NCBI GenBank assembly: GCA_036741235.1
Contig: DAINSQ010000006.1
Span: 1-64,000 of the forward strand
Length of the DNA stretch: 64,000 nucleotides
Reading direction: 5' to 3'
From: JABWBR01 sp036741235
Lineage (GTDB): Bacteria; Bacteroidota; Bacteroidia; Chitinophagales; Saprospiraceae
Below, one piece after another: positions 23,322 to 33,164 of the stretch. The position numbers and the translations under genes are program-made. Position 1 is the first letter of the stretch. The number at the start of each line of letters is the position of its first letter. The notes beneath the pieces are model-generated. The model made no database searches. It was not told the DNA's origin and saw nothing but the letters and a program-made list of their open reading frames with translations.

Positions 23322-25817
23322 ATGCGAATCCTGATTGTGCTGCTGCTTTCTTGCCACATTGTGTTTGGTCAGGCGCCGCAATTGGACAGCGCGTTTGCCT
23401 ACCTTCACGAGCGCGCCTTGTTCAACGGCGTGGTGCTGCTGGCGGAAAACGGCAACATTGTATACCAAAAAAGCTACGGCATCATTGACATCCGAAACCC
23501 GCAGCCCCTGCAAATATCGTCTTCTTTCAACCTCGCCTCCGTGTCCAAGCAATTTATGTGCGCCATGATATGCCTGCTGCAGGAAAGCAGACGGTTTGGC
23601 TTCGACGACAAGGTACAAAAACACCTGCCTGAATTCCCCTACCCCAACATTACCATCCGTCAACTCATGAACCACACCAGCGGTCTGCCGGAGTATTTCG
23701 ACCTTTGCACCCGTCACACCGGCGCACTGGACACCATTGACAACCAGATTGTTATGCAGCTTCTGGCGGAAATAAAACCGCCGCTCGACTTTGAGCCCGG
23801 CGCCAAATGGCAGTATAGCAACACCGGTTACGTCGTACTCGGTTTGCTCATCGAAAAGCTGTCGGGCATAAGCATTGCCGATTATTTTACCGAAAAAATT
23901 ACCCGCCCGCTGGGCTTGAAAAACACCTATATTTTTCACCAAAAAATGAAATCCTCACCCCAAAACAGGGTGTATGGATTCCGCCGGGAAGACGGCAAAA
24001 ACAAACTCGACGACCTCATGCGCTTTGACGGCATTGTGGGCGACGGTAATGTATATTCCTCCGCCGAGGACTTGCTAAAATGGACCCTCGCGCTGCATGG
24101 CGGCAAATTGCTGCAACCCGGCTCGCTTTCCGAAATGAGGAAACCCGCCCTGCTAAACGATGGCAAGACCGTCCCCTACGGCTTCGGTATAGCGCTTAAT
24201 GGCTGTAGCTCTTGCGCCCACCACACAGGCGGCTGGGTGGGGTTTTTGAATTTGCTCTGGACGGATCTGGAGAAAAATAAAACGCTTGTCGTCTTGTCGA
24301 ACGGAGGCTCAGCCGCCGGCATACGCGCAGGGCAACAATTCATGAAAGGCGAAAAAATCGCATTGCCCCAAACCCAGCTCATTGGCAATGTGCAGTTGGT
24401 AGACGGCTCAGGTTCGCCTGCCCGCCGTGTTTCCGTGCGTTTGAAGGATAACCGCATTTGGGAGATCGGCGACCTCGCCCCTTTTAACAACGAATCCGTA
24501 TACAACGGCAGGGGACTCACCCTTGCACCCGGTTTTATCGACACCCATAGCCATCATTTTTGGGACCTTAACGACGACCCAACCCTATTGCCCGCCCTTA
24601 GCCAGGGCATCACGACCATCGTGACGGGGCAAGACGGCAGTAGCGTACCTATCGATAGCCTCGAGGCTGCGATCAAGCGACAGCCTGTCGCCATTAACGC
24701 CGCGTCCTACACCGGCCATACGTCTCTTCGCCTGGAGGCCATGGGATACAGCGGCTTTCGGCGCCACGCCACTCCCGATGAGGTAGAAAAAATGAAAACC
24801 ACCCTGAAATCAGAACTCGAAAAAGGTTCGCTTGGATTGTGCACCGGACTGGAGTACGAGCGCGCCTTTTATTCCAACCGCGACGAAGTGCTGGCCCTGG
24901 CCAAAGTAACAGGCGAAGCCGGCGGGCGCTACATGAGCCACATCCGAAGCGAAGACATCAACATAGAAGACGCCATCGATGAAATCATCAACATAGGCAG
25001 GGAGGCTAAATTGCCCGTACAGGTATCGCATATCAAAGTGGCCATGAAAAGCAAATGGGAATCGAGCAGGGGCATCATTGCCGCCATGCAGGCAGCCCGC
25101 GCCGAAGGCATAGACATAACCGCCGACTGCTACCCCTACGATTTCTGGCTTTCGACGCTTAAAGTGTTATTTCCCAACCGGGATTACGACAACCTCGCCA
25201 GCGCCGAATTTGCGTGCCGCGAACTTTTCGACCCGGCACAATCCAGGCTCCCGGCATTTTTGCCCAACCCTGCCTTCAAAGGCAAAACAGTGGCCGAAGT
25301 AGCCCAACTTCGCAATGAAACGCCGGCACAAACGCTAATATGGCTGATAGCCGAAGCCGACCGCTACGACGCCGAACACCCCGACGCCGACGGCAGAACC
25401 GAAGGAATCATGGGCAAATCCATGCTCGAAGCCGATATCGCCAATTTCCTGTCCTGGCCCCACACCAATATCTGTTCTGATGGCGACCCGGTGAGCCATC
25501 CCAGAGGACACGGCGCCTTCCCCAGGGTTCTGGCAAAATATGTGCGGGAACAAAAACTGCTTTCACTTGAGACCGCCATCCACAAAATGACCGCCCTCAG
25601 CGCCGAACATACAGGCATCAAAGAGCGCGGACTGGTAACCAACGGCTTCTATGCCGACCTCGTATTGTTCGATCCGGCCACTATCAAGGATAATGCCACC
25701 GCCGACAACCCAACCGCCCTTTCGAGCGGCATTTTTGCAGTTTGGGTAAACGGCCAGTTGGTGTTTGAAAATGGAAAAGCGACCGGTAAGTTGCCGGGAG
25801 TGCTGTTAAAACGCTAA
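23322..25817 (+). CDS. Exported serine hydrolase (beta-lactamase class C fold) fused to N-acyl-D-amino-acid deacylase
   Basis: An 831-residue exported fusion. After the signal peptide MRILIVLLLSCHIVFG, residues about 20-350 are a class C beta-lactamase/esterase fold with Ser73-x-x-Lys76 (SVSK), Tyr165-Ser-Asn (YSN) and HTGG at 301-304 in place of KTG. Residues about 355-830 are an amidohydrolase of the D-aminoacylase type: GFIDTHSHH (404-412), MSHIRSED, VQVSHIKVA and the late NICSDGDPVSHPRGHGAFPRVL region. Together the parts suggest processing of D-amino-acid-containing peptides, perhaps from cell wall, in the periplasm; this is inference. Both active sites look intact. Confidence 0.88.
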   Translation: MRILIVLLLSCHIVFGQAPQLDSAFAYLHERALFNGVVLLAENGNIVYQKSYGIIDIRNPQPLQISSSFNLASVSKQFMCAMICLLQESRRFGFDDKVQKHLPEFPYPNITIRQLMNHTSGLPEYFDLCTRHTGALDTIDNQIVMQLLAEIKPPLDFEPGAKWQYSNTGYVVLGLLIEKLSGISIADYFTEKITRPLGLKNTYIFHQKMKSSPQNRVYGFRREDGKNKLDDLMRFDGIVGDGNVYSSAEDLLKWTLALHGGKLLQPGSLSEMRKPALLNDGKTVPYGFGIALNGCSSCAHHTGGWVGFLNLLWTDLEKNKTLVVLSNGGSAAGIRAGQQFMKGEKIALPQTQLIGNVQLVDGSGSPARRVSVRLKDNRIWEIGDLAPFNNESVYNGRGLTLAPGFIDTHSHHFWDLNDDPTLLPALSQGITTIVTGQDGSSVPIDSLEAAIKRQPVAINAASYTGHTSLRLEAMGYSGFRRHATPDEVEKMKTTLKSELEKGSLGLCTGLEYERAFYSNRDEVLALAKVTGEAGGRYMSHIRSEDINIEDAIDEIINIGREAKLPVQVSHIKVAMKSKWESSRGIIAAMQAARAEGIDITADCYPYDFWLSTLKVLFPNRDYDNLASAEFACRELFDPAQSRLPAFLPNPAFKGKTVAEVAQLRNETPAQTLIWLIAEADRYDAEHPDADGRTEGIMGKSMLEADIANFLSWPHTNICSDGDPVSHPRGHGAFPRVLAKYVREQKLLSLETAIHKMTALSAEHTGIKERGLVTNGFYADLVLFDPATIKDNATADNPTALSSGIFAVWVNGQLVFENGKATGKLPGVLLKR

Positions 25818-25827
25818 GACTATTCTC

Positions 25828-26658
25828 TCACTCCCCCACGCGCTCCCTCCTCCAGGACTTAGCCGGGGCCAAAGGAGCGATAGCCCTGGCAGCCTCGATA
25901 GGTCTGTCGGTAGCGAGCACGTCGGCGCCGTTGGAGATAAGGCGGGCGTAGGTATCATCGCCGCGAGCCCTGGCCATATTATCGAGGTTGCCCATCGTGC
26001 CGAGGATACAGAGTATGCCTTTGTCGTGCAGCAACTTATACAATTCCGGCGCCGGCTCGCGCGTGCCGGTAAAGGCGATCAAGTTGGCAGTAGGGATGCC
26101 CGTTTGTACAATGCGCTCCCATTCTTCCATGTTGCGGGCACTCACCGAAATCATCAGGCTATTATTCAGATCATAAACGCGTTTGGCGTCCTGGGCGTTG
26201 TAGGTGATCACTACAACGTGATTTTCCATATCAAAAGTTTCGATGGCCGTTACTACCCGGTCAAAAGGCACGCCGCGTTTTACATCGAGCGTCAGCAAGG
26301 CTTTTTTATCGGCCCATTTCAGCACATCGCCTAATAACGGCGGTCGAAAAGCGGTCGTATCGCCAAAGTCGTCGATCAGGCGCAAAGGCGCAATGTCATT
26401 CCAGTCTTTTTTGCTCACCTCCCCACTGCCGCTCGTGGTGCGGTCGAGGGTGTTGTCGTGCATCAAAAACAGCACGCTGTCGCGCGTCATAGAAATATCG
26501 CATTCGATCATGGCAAAGGTTTGCGAAAGCGTATAGGCAAAGGTCTCGACGGCATTTTCGGGATAACCGGCCATATACCGCCCTCCTCTGTGCGCACTCA
26601 CAAAGGGCAGCCGCAGCGAGTCGTAGCGCAGAAATTCGCGCAGAGTGGTTTTGCCCAG
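25828..26658 (-). CDS. Glycerophosphodiester phosphodiesterase family protein, 5' end lost
   Basis: At least 257 residues with the GDPD signature: SAHRGGRYMAGYPENAVET, MIECDISMTRDSVLFLMHD, TLDRTTSGSG and a C-terminal GADVLATDRP. The first possible start (GTG at 26601) is only three residues before the catalytic HRGG, and the frame continues upstream as plausible protein (LREFLRYDSLRLPF) to 26658, where a stop codon meets a low-complexity purine stretch and an assembly gap. The signal peptide and first residues are therefore missing through assembly or a rearrangement. Homologues usually have an exported N-terminus before HRG. Confidence 0.85.
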   Translation of the reverse strand: MGKTTLREFLRYDSLRLPFVSAHRGGRYMAGYPENAVETFAYTLSQTFAMIECDISMTRDSVLFLMHDNTLDRTTSGSGEVSKKDWNDIAPLRLIDDFGDTTAFRPPLLGDVLKWADKKALLTLDVKRGVPFDRVVTAIETFDMENHVVVITYNAQDAKRVYDLNNSLMISVSARNMEEWERIVQTGIPTANLIAFTGTREPAPELYKLLHDKGILCILGTMGNLDNMARARGDDTYARLISNGADVLATDRPIEAARAIAPLAPAKSWRRERVGE

Positions 26659-26661
26659 TTA

Positions 26662-26736
26662 GAGACCGTGTTGGGGAGGGGGGGAGGGAGAGAGTGTGGG
26701 AGGGAGGGATTGTTGAGCAAGGCTTGNNNNNNNNNN
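26662..26736. other. Low-complexity purine-rich stretch and 10-N gap
   Basis: From 26662 to 26726 the plus strand is a run of G and A (GGGAGGGAGAGAG style) unlike anything around it, followed by ten N at 26727-26736. Probably a poorly assembled joint; sequence here should not be trusted. Confidence 0.8.
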
Positions 26737-26779
26737 GCATAACCGATTATTAAAGGAATGTTTTTACAAAAATACAAAA

Positions 26780-26815
26780 GCGGCGCCTGTTGAGATAACA
26801 GGCGCCGCCTTTTTG
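26780..26815. terminator. Bidirectional rho-independent terminator
   Basis: Stem GCGGCGCCTGTT/AACAGGCGCCGC around a GAGAT loop, with T-rich sequence on the 3' side of both strands (CTTTTTG on plus, CTTTTG on minus). It should end the TonB receptor transcript. Confidence 0.85.
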
Positions 26816-26861
26816 TAAAACAATGTGTTAGAGAAGCAAAATATACGTCTCTCTCGACATT

Positions 26862-29800
26862 TTAGTTGAAGATATAACGCACGCCGAAACGCATACGCCA
26901 GCGCGAACCGGTGCCGGCAATGTTGAATGCGTCTTTTTCGGTGTTAGCGCCCAAACGGTACGTAAAGCGCGGAACGGTATTGGCGCCTTGCGCATCGGGG
27001 CCGTAGTTTTCAAACTGCAGCAATTCGAAGTTATTGAACTGCGAGCCGGGAATGATGTAAATAGTACCCCAATCCTTGTTGATCAGGTTAGCGATATTGA
27101 AAATATCCAGCGAGAATTGCAGTTTGTGAACATTATTGCCGGCCTTCAGGCCAACATCCTGGCGGATAGCAAAGTCAAAAATGCTGCTGAACGGCGCATA
27201 CGAAGCATTCTTTTCAGCGTATTTGCCGCGGTTTTCGCTCAGGTACGGATCGCTTTCGATAAAGGCATTCAGGTTGGCCCACTGCTCGGCAGCCGTAACC
27301 GTTACGCCGCCTGAAGTATAATCTACCAATACAATGTCGGATTGCTGAGCCGGAATATAAATCAAGCTGCGGTTGGCGCTGGTGCTACCCGTTTCGTTGT
27401 TGATATTGCGACCGTTGTTACCGCCGACCACATACGAATAAGCAGTACCCGACTGGCCGTTATAGAACAGCGAGAAGGTCGTAGCGGCATTTTCACCTTT
27501 GTTCCAGTTGATCTTATAGCTCAACGAACCGAGAATACGGTGGCCCAATGCGAAATCGGAGCGGCCCAACAGCGGGTAGTTGCGACCGTCGGTGCTCACC
27601 TGACCGCGCCACTGTGAAGAGTTCTGCGAAGATGTTCCTTCATTAACGGCTTCCGCATCGTTGTAAGAGTATGCCAGGTATGCGTTCAAACCGAAGTTGA
27701 AGCGCTTGGAAAGCGATGCCGTGATGTTGTAACCGAAACCTTCGTTGGTGTTAGAACCCACATAAACAGCGCTATAACGGCTATCTACCGGTCTTCTGTT
27801 AAAAGTAGGACGATCATCAACGCCGGTCCAGTTGAAACGCAGTGTAGGATCGTCGTTAATATTGGTATACAATACGTTGTTGAGCGTCTTGGTATACAAA
27901 CCTTCCAGCGTAGCAAGGATACCGCCCGGCAGTTCCTGGTCAACGGCCAGGTTGCCACGTAAAACCTGCGGATACTTGAAGTCTTTGGTAAAGAGGTCAA
28001 CCTGACCGGAGGGAACAGAGAAGTTCGGGTTGGTATATTGCTTGGTAATGTCAGACTGGAACAAAATCGGCGTGCCTGCATTTGTCTCGTCTACGCGACC
28101 CAGCGTCAAGCCGTTGTTGTTGAACATAGCGCCCGGCCATACAAACGGGATACGGCTGGTGAAAATACCCAGACCGCCGCGGATGATCGTTTTCTTGTCT
28201 CCCTTCAGGTCGTAATTAAAGCCCAAACGCGGAGAGATCATGATCTGTCCGTCGGGAGATTTGCCGGCTTCTACGTTATTGGCAACTTCCCAGAACTGCT
28301 GCATTTTCGGCAATGCCACGTCATTGAAGTACGTATCTTCCTGCGGATCGGAAGTAATAATCGGAAGGTCTACGCGCAAACCGCCGGTAAGCGTGAATTT
28401 GTTGGTGATGGACCATTCATCCTGCACATACAGACCCAACTGCATAGCGTTAAACTCGGCGGCAGCGGCAGAGCCGTCGCCCGTGAGGTTGTCAACCAGC
28501 GAATAAGCGCGGTCGTATTCGATAGCGGCTTCGTTGTTGAGGAAAGAACTCAGGCTGCTGAAACGATAGGTACCGTAGTTTTGGCCGATAAACAGGTTGT
28601 AAATGCTGTAGAATTCGTTGTGCGTACCGATAGTAATGGTGTGATTGCCTTTGTACAACTTAAAGTTGTCGGTCAGGGTGATGATGTCCTGATCCAGAGC
28701 GTTAGCGGTAGAGAATTCTTCACTGCCCAGGCGGATAGTACCCGCGCCGTCATTGATAAACACGTAGGGGAAGTCGCCGCCGAGCGGGTCGCGGTCATCG
28801 CGAACACGGGTATAACCCACGATCAGGTTATTGGAGGCCTTGGCGCCGAAACGCGAGTTCAATTCCAACGCAGTAGAGTTGGTGATGCTGGGGAAGAAAA
28901 TACCGTTATTTGAAAAGTTGATCGTATTGGGCGAACCGCCAAAACGGTCGAACTGTTCGGCTTTGGTGTATTGGTGGCGAAGCGTAAGGCGGTTGTTGTC
29001 GTTGATATTAAAATCGAGTTTACCAAACAACGACAGACCTTTGAGTTCATCAGCTGTAGAGCGGTAGCCGCCCGGGTTATAGCCGAATTCATCAATCAGG
29101 TAGTTGGTCAGGTTATCCAAATCGGCAGGCGTCGAGTTGCCGGTGTACGATTCGATTTCGAAAGGAATCGGCGTTTCGTCCTCCCGAATTTCAGCATTGG
29201 CGAAGAAAAAGAGTTTGTCTTTTACGATAGGGCCGCCAATAGAGAGGCCGTAGAGTCGCTGGTTAAATTCGGCCAGTTTCGTGCGTTCAATATTCAGTCT
29301 TTCTGCCAACACACCGTTGGTTTTACCGGCCAGGTTTTCATTTTGCATGAAATAATAAGCCGTTCCGGCAAATTTGTTGGTACCCGACTTGGTAACGGCG
29401 TTGATACCGGCGCCGGCAAAACCGCCGAGCGTAACATCATAAGGAGAAATAACGACCTGCAACTGGTCGATGATATCGATACTGAAAGGCGCGATACCGG
29501 TTTGACCGCCGTTGGTGCCCGAAGAAGACAGGCCGAATACGTCGTTGTTGACGGCGCCGTCAATGTAGATAGCGTTGAAACGGTTGTTGACGCCTGCGAA
29601 AGTAGAACCGTCGCCATAGGCGCCCGACTGGGGCGTCAGCCTCAGGTAGTCGTTGATGTTACGGTTGAGCGTAGGCATCACGTCGATCTCTTCCGAGGTG
29701 ATCTGCGTACTGGCGCCGGCCGACTGCCCGGCGATACGCGAAGAAGCGGAAACTACAACGGCTTCCAGTTCCAAGGCTGTTTCCTGAAGCGTAAAATTCT

Positions 29801-30125
29801 GGCGCAATGCTTCCCCTAACCTCAAATAGATATTATCGGTTTCAGTAGAGGAATAACCAGTGTAAGAGACCGTGATTTTGTAAGGGCCGCCAACGCGCAT
29901 GTTCGAAATGCGATAGTTGCCCTGCACATCGGTAGCATCTCCGTAGCTGGTACCTGAGGGCTGGTGAACCGCCAGGATGTTGGCGCCGATAAGCGGTTCG
30001 CCGTTGGCGTCTACAATTTTGCCTTGCATGGAGGAGGTAGTTACCCCTTGCGCCATAAGCCCAACAAATGACAGTTGGACTATTGCCCAAGCGAGCAAAA
30101 GCCTGAAAGTGTTGACTTTTTTCAT
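26862..30125 (-). CDS. Oar-like TonB-dependent outer-membrane receptor
   Basis: A 1087-residue receptor. Signal peptide ends FVGLMAQ (residue 26). A carboxypeptidase-regulatory-like (Ig-fold) domain at about 30-115 (GKIVDANGEPLIGANI, GNYRISNMRVGG) precedes a plug (VVVSASSRIAGQSAG, QVVISPYDVTLGGFAGAGINAVTKSGTN) and a large barrel ending in an aromatic/asparagine terminus (RFGVRYIFN). The pattern matches Oar/OmpA-related receptors of Bacteroidota rather than SusC. No partner SusD is adjacent. The imported substrate is unknown; Oar-type receptors have been linked to large protein or peptide export and import. Confidence 0.93.
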   Translation of the reverse strand: MKKVNTFRLLLAWAIVQLSFVGLMAQGVTTSSMQGKIVDANGEPLIGANILAVHQPSGTSYGDATDVQGNYRISNMRVGGPYKITVSYTGYSSTETDNIYLRLGEALRQNFTLQETALELEAVVVSASSRIAGQSAGASTQITSEEIDVMPTLNRNINDYLRLTPQSGAYGDGSTFAGVNNRFNAIYIDGAVNNDVFGLSSSGTNGGQTGIAPFSIDIIDQLQVVISPYDVTLGGFAGAGINAVTKSGTNKFAGTAYYFMQNENLAGKTNGVLAERLNIERTKLAEFNQRLYGLSIGGPIVKDKLFFFANAEIREDETPIPFEIESYTGNSTPADLDNLTNYLIDEFGYNPGGYRSTADELKGLSLFGKLDFNINDNNRLTLRHQYTKAEQFDRFGGSPNTINFSNNGIFFPSITNSTALELNSRFGAKASNNLIVGYTRVRDDRDPLGGDFPYVFINDGAGTIRLGSEEFSTANALDQDIITLTDNFKLYKGNHTITIGTHNEFYSIYNLFIGQNYGTYRFSSLSSFLNNEAAIEYDRAYSLVDNLTGDGSAAAAEFNAMQLGLYVQDEWSITNKFTLTGGLRVDLPIITSDPQEDTYFNDVALPKMQQFWEVANNVEAGKSPDGQIMISPRLGFNYDLKGDKKTIIRGGLGIFTSRIPFVWPGAMFNNNGLTLGRVDETNAGTPILFQSDITKQYTNPNFSVPSGQVDLFTKDFKYPQVLRGNLAVDQELPGGILATLEGLYTKTLNNVLYTNINDDPTLRFNWTGVDDRPTFNRRPVDSRYSAVYVGSNTNEGFGYNITASLSKRFNFGLNAYLAYSYNDAEAVNEGTSSQNSSQWRGQVSTDGRNYPLLGRSDFALGHRILGSLSYKINWNKGENAATTFSLFYNGQSGTAYSYVVGGNNGRNINNETGSTSANRSLIYIPAQQSDIVLVDYTSGGVTVTAAEQWANLNAFIESDPYLSENRGKYAEKNASYAPFSSIFDFAIRQDVGLKAGNNVHKLQFSLDIFNIANLINKDWGTIYIIPGSQFNNFELLQFENYGPDAQGANTVPRFTYRLGANTEKDAFNIAGTGSRWRMRFGVRYIFN

Positions 30126-30160
30126 AAACTAGTTGAGTTTGGTGAAATAATTTCCCACCA

Positions 30161-30168
30161 CAAATTTA
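30161..30168 (-). promoter_or_regulatory. Possible -7 box for the Oar-like receptor
   Basis: TAAATTTG on the minus strand, 36 nt before the ATG; a proper -33 TTTG was not found. The rest of the 252-bp space to the cupredoxin gene is AT-rich with no other feature seen. Confidence 0.35.
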
Positions 30169-30377
30169 ATGGCTCAATGTTAAGATAGTATTATTTTTTA
30201 CCGCTTTTTAGCGCTTAGGTTTTGATAGACAAATCATTAAAAAATGTATTGATCAAACAAGCCGCAACTTTTTTTGCTGCATGCGCTTTTTCGCCAATTT
30301 TTGTTGAAACTTTGTCAAAAGTTAGGGAATACTAATCGCATTATCATAATTTGCATTTTCCACCAATTTCTATGATT

Positions 30378-32390
30378 ATGAAAAATCACGTACTTCCATT
30401 TCTCTTTGCGCTGGCCGTTAGCGTTTCGGCCCTCGCACAACACAATGTCTCAGTCCAGAATTTTTCGTTTACCCCCGCAACACTAACGATTAACGCCGGC
30501 GAATCGGTCACCTGGACCAACAACGGCGGCTTGCACAATGTAAACGGCGCCACGGCCACTTTCCCCAATAACCCCGCCGGGTTTGGCAACGGCGCAGCTT
30601 CCGGCTCCAACTGGACGTACACTTTTACTTTCAATACGCCCGGCGTTTATCAGTATCGCTGCGATATACACCCCGCCATGATGCAAGGTACGATTACAGT
30701 TGAAGCCGCCAACCCCTCCCCTGCCCTGCTGCTCACTGGCGTTTTTGACGGCCCGCTCACCGGCGGCACGCCCAAAGGTTTTGAACTTTACGCACTGGAG
30801 GATATTGCCGACCTGAGCGCTTATGGCCTGGGCTCTGCCAACAACGGACAAGGCAGCAACGGACAGGAATACACTTTTCCGGCCGTATCGGCTTCCGCCG
30901 GCGATTTTATCTATGTAACCAATGACAGCGCCGCTTTTGTGGCCTTTTTCGGCATCCAACCCGATTTTAACGACGGCGGCATGGCCTCCAACGTCAATGG
31001 CGACGACGCAGTTGAACTCTTTTTCAACGGCGAAGTCATCGACTTATTCGGCGATATCAACGTAGATGGTACCGGCCAACCCTGGGAGTACCTCGACGGC
31101 TGGGCCTACCGCGTGAGCGGCACCGGCCCCGACGGCAACACCTTCGTGCTGTCGCACTGGTATTTTAGCGGCATCGATATATTAGACAATACCAACGCCA
31201 ACGACCAGGCCGCCCAGCCCATTCCCCTGGGTACCTACTCCCTCATGCAACCCGAGTTTGAAATCGCCGCCGATGACAACGCCATGGGCCAAATCAACCA
31301 GTCGCTGACGATCAACGCCCTGGGCAACGACCTGCTGCCAGGTACGCTGGTCACTTTCGCCATCGTTGATGCCCCCGCCAATGGCACCGCTTCGATCAAT
31401 TCAGCTAATAACACCATAACTTATATACCGGAACAGGATTTCTGCGGCGACGATAGCTTCACTTATCGCGTTTGCAACCAAACAAGTTGCGACACGGCCA
31501 CCGTGAATATCAATATCGAATGTGCGACGATGTTCCCCGCATACGATATCGCCACGGTGCGAACCGTCAATGCCGACGGCGTTGCCGACTCGCTGAACGT
31601 CGTCTGCCAATTGCAGGGCGTAGTGCACGGCGTTGACCTGCGCGGCGGCGCCGGCGTGCAGTTTACCATCATCGACAATACCGGCGGCATCGGCGTATTC
31701 AGCAACACGCTCGATACTTATACGGTGACGGAAGGCGACGAGGTGATCGTGCGGGGCGCTATCGCCCAGTTTAACGGCCTCACCCAGATCACCGCCGATG
31801 AAATCGTTCTCCTCTCAGGCGGCAATGCGCTGCAAGCGCCCTCGATAGTAACAGCACTTAACGAAGGTACTGAATCCAACCTGATCCGCATACTCAACCT
31901 TTCTATCGTTGATCCGGGGCAATGGCTTAACACAGGACCTGGTTTTACGGTTGATGTTACTAATAACGTCGATACTTTTGCTCTGCGTATCGATAATGAT
32001 GTTGACATTTATGGTACGCCCGCCCCTACTGGTTCGTTCAACCTGACCGGCATCGGCGGCCAATTTGACAGCTCGGCGCCATTCACGGAAGGTTACCAGA
32101 TCCTGCCGCGTTACATCGAAGATATTGACCTGATTACCAGCGTCAAAGAGAATCCGCTGGCGGGCAAGATCAAAACGTTGCCCAACCCCACCGACGGGCT
32201 TGTAACCGTTGAAAGCGAGGTGGAACTCGACGAAATAGTGGTCAGCGACGGACTTGGCGAAGTGCTGCTTCGGCTTTCCCAGCCCGCCCTGCGCCGCCAG
32301 CTCGACTTGAGCGGCCTGGCCGCCGGCATATATCAGTTGACTTTCCGCAGTGGAACAGATCAATATACAACCAGGATTGTTGTGAAATAG
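30378..32390 (+). CDS. T9SS cargo protein with N-terminal cupredoxin domain
   Basis: A 670-residue secreted protein. Signal peptide MKNHVLPFLFALAVSVSALA; residues about 22-110 are a plastocyanin/amicyanin-like cupredoxin with probable copper ligands His53, Cys95, His98 and Met101 (CDIHPAM). Then a lamin-tail-like segment (about 115-290), an Ig-like/cadherin-type module (INALGNDLLPGT, PEQDFCGDDSFTYRVCN), an OB-like segment and a C-terminal T9SS type A signal (LPNPTDGLVTVESE, LAAGIYQLTF). An exported blue-copper protein on the cell surface could carry electrons or bind copper; function unproven. The patatin gene starts directly at its stop codon. Confidence 0.88.
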   Translation: MKNHVLPFLFALAVSVSALAQHNVSVQNFSFTPATLTINAGESVTWTNNGGLHNVNGATATFPNNPAGFGNGAASGSNWTYTFTFNTPGVYQYRCDIHPAMMQGTITVEAANPSPALLLTGVFDGPLTGGTPKGFELYALEDIADLSAYGLGSANNGQGSNGQEYTFPAVSASAGDFIYVTNDSAAFVAFFGIQPDFNDGGMASNVNGDDAVELFFNGEVIDLFGDINVDGTGQPWEYLDGWAYRVSGTGPDGNTFVLSHWYFSGIDILDNTNANDQAAQPIPLGTYSLMQPEFEIAADDNAMGQINQSLTINALGNDLLPGTLVTFAIVDAPANGTASINSANNTITYIPEQDFCGDDSFTYRVCNQTSCDTATVNINIECATMFPAYDIATVRTVNADGVADSLNVVCQLQGVVHGVDLRGGAGVQFTIIDNTGGIGVFSNTLDTYTVTEGDEVIVRGAIAQFNGLTQITADEIVLLSGGNALQAPSIVTALNEGTESNLIRILNLSIVDPGQWLNTGPGFTVDVTNNVDTFALRIDNDVDIYGTPAPTGSFNLTGIGGQFDSSAPFTEGYQILPRYIEDIDLITSVKENPLAGKIKTLPNPTDGLVTVESEVELDEIVVSDGLGEVLLRLSQPALRRQLDLSGLAAGIYQLTFRSGTDQYTTRIVVK

Positions 32391-33164
32391 ATGAGTAACA
32401 AACGTTTAGGAATTGCCTTATCGGGAGGCGGCGCCCGGGGTATCGCCCATATCGGCGTACTCCAGGCGCTAGCCGAACATCATATTTACCCCGATTGCGT
32501 ATCGGGGGCAAGCGCAGGCGCTATCGTCGGCGCTTTGTATGCGGCCGGGCAAGCGCCACAAGATATGCTTCAGTTCGTAAAAGACAGCAGCCTGCTCAAG
32601 TTGTTCAAAGTAGGTCTGCCTCTCAACGGATTGGCCAGGCTAACTTATGTGCGCGATCAACTCAAGACCATCATCCCTCACGATGATTTCAGCCAACTGC
32701 AACGGCAACTTTTCGTTGCTATCGCTAACCTCAATACCGGCGAATGCGAAATGCGCAACGACGGCCCCCTCTCAGAGATTGTTATGGCTTCCTGTTCTAT
32801 CCCACTGGTGTTTAAACCCGTAGAAATTAGCGGCAATTGGTATGTCGACGGCGGATTGCTCAACAATATGCCGGTTGCACCGCTGCTGCCCCACAGCGAT
32901 GTGCTTATTGGCGTTAATGTTATCCCCCATGTAAAAACGGCTGCCAAAAACATACAAAATATCATCGGCATCGCTACCCGCTGCTTCGAGCTCTCTATTT
33001 TGTCTAATACCAATGCCAGTATTAATATGTGCCATGTGGTCATTGAACCCAGGCGAGTACAGGCGTTTAATATTTTTCAGTTTAATCAATATGAAAAACT
33101 TTTCGACATAGGTTATCAGGCGGCAATAGACAAGATGCCGGAAATAAAAAAGTTAATGTGCTGA
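32391..33164 (+). CDS. Patatin-like phospholipase (RssA/NTE family)
   Basis: A 257-residue cytoplasmic patatin-type lipid hydrolase. The oxyanion loop GGGARG (residues 12-17), nucleophile elbow GASAG with Ser41, and the dyad aspartate Asp153 in YVDGGLLNN are all present. No signal peptide or barrel domain, so it resembles RssA rather than surface patatins. Its ATG follows the previous stop codon with no gap. The last residues (Lys-Leu-Met-Cys) and the stop codon are formed by the first unit of the word repeat at 33151-33332. Confidence 0.92.
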   Translation: MSNKRLGIALSGGGARGIAHIGVLQALAEHHIYPDCVSGASAGAIVGALYAAGQAPQDMLQFVKDSSLLKLFKVGLPLNGLARLTYVRDQLKTIIPHDDFSQLQRQLFVAIANLNTGECEMRNDGPLSEIVMASCSIPLVFKPVEISGNWYVDGGLLNNMPVAPLLPHSDVLIGVNVIPHVKTAAKNIQNIIGIATRCFELSILSNTNASINMCHVVIEPRRVQAFNIFQFNQYEKLFDIGYQAAIDKMPEIKKLMC

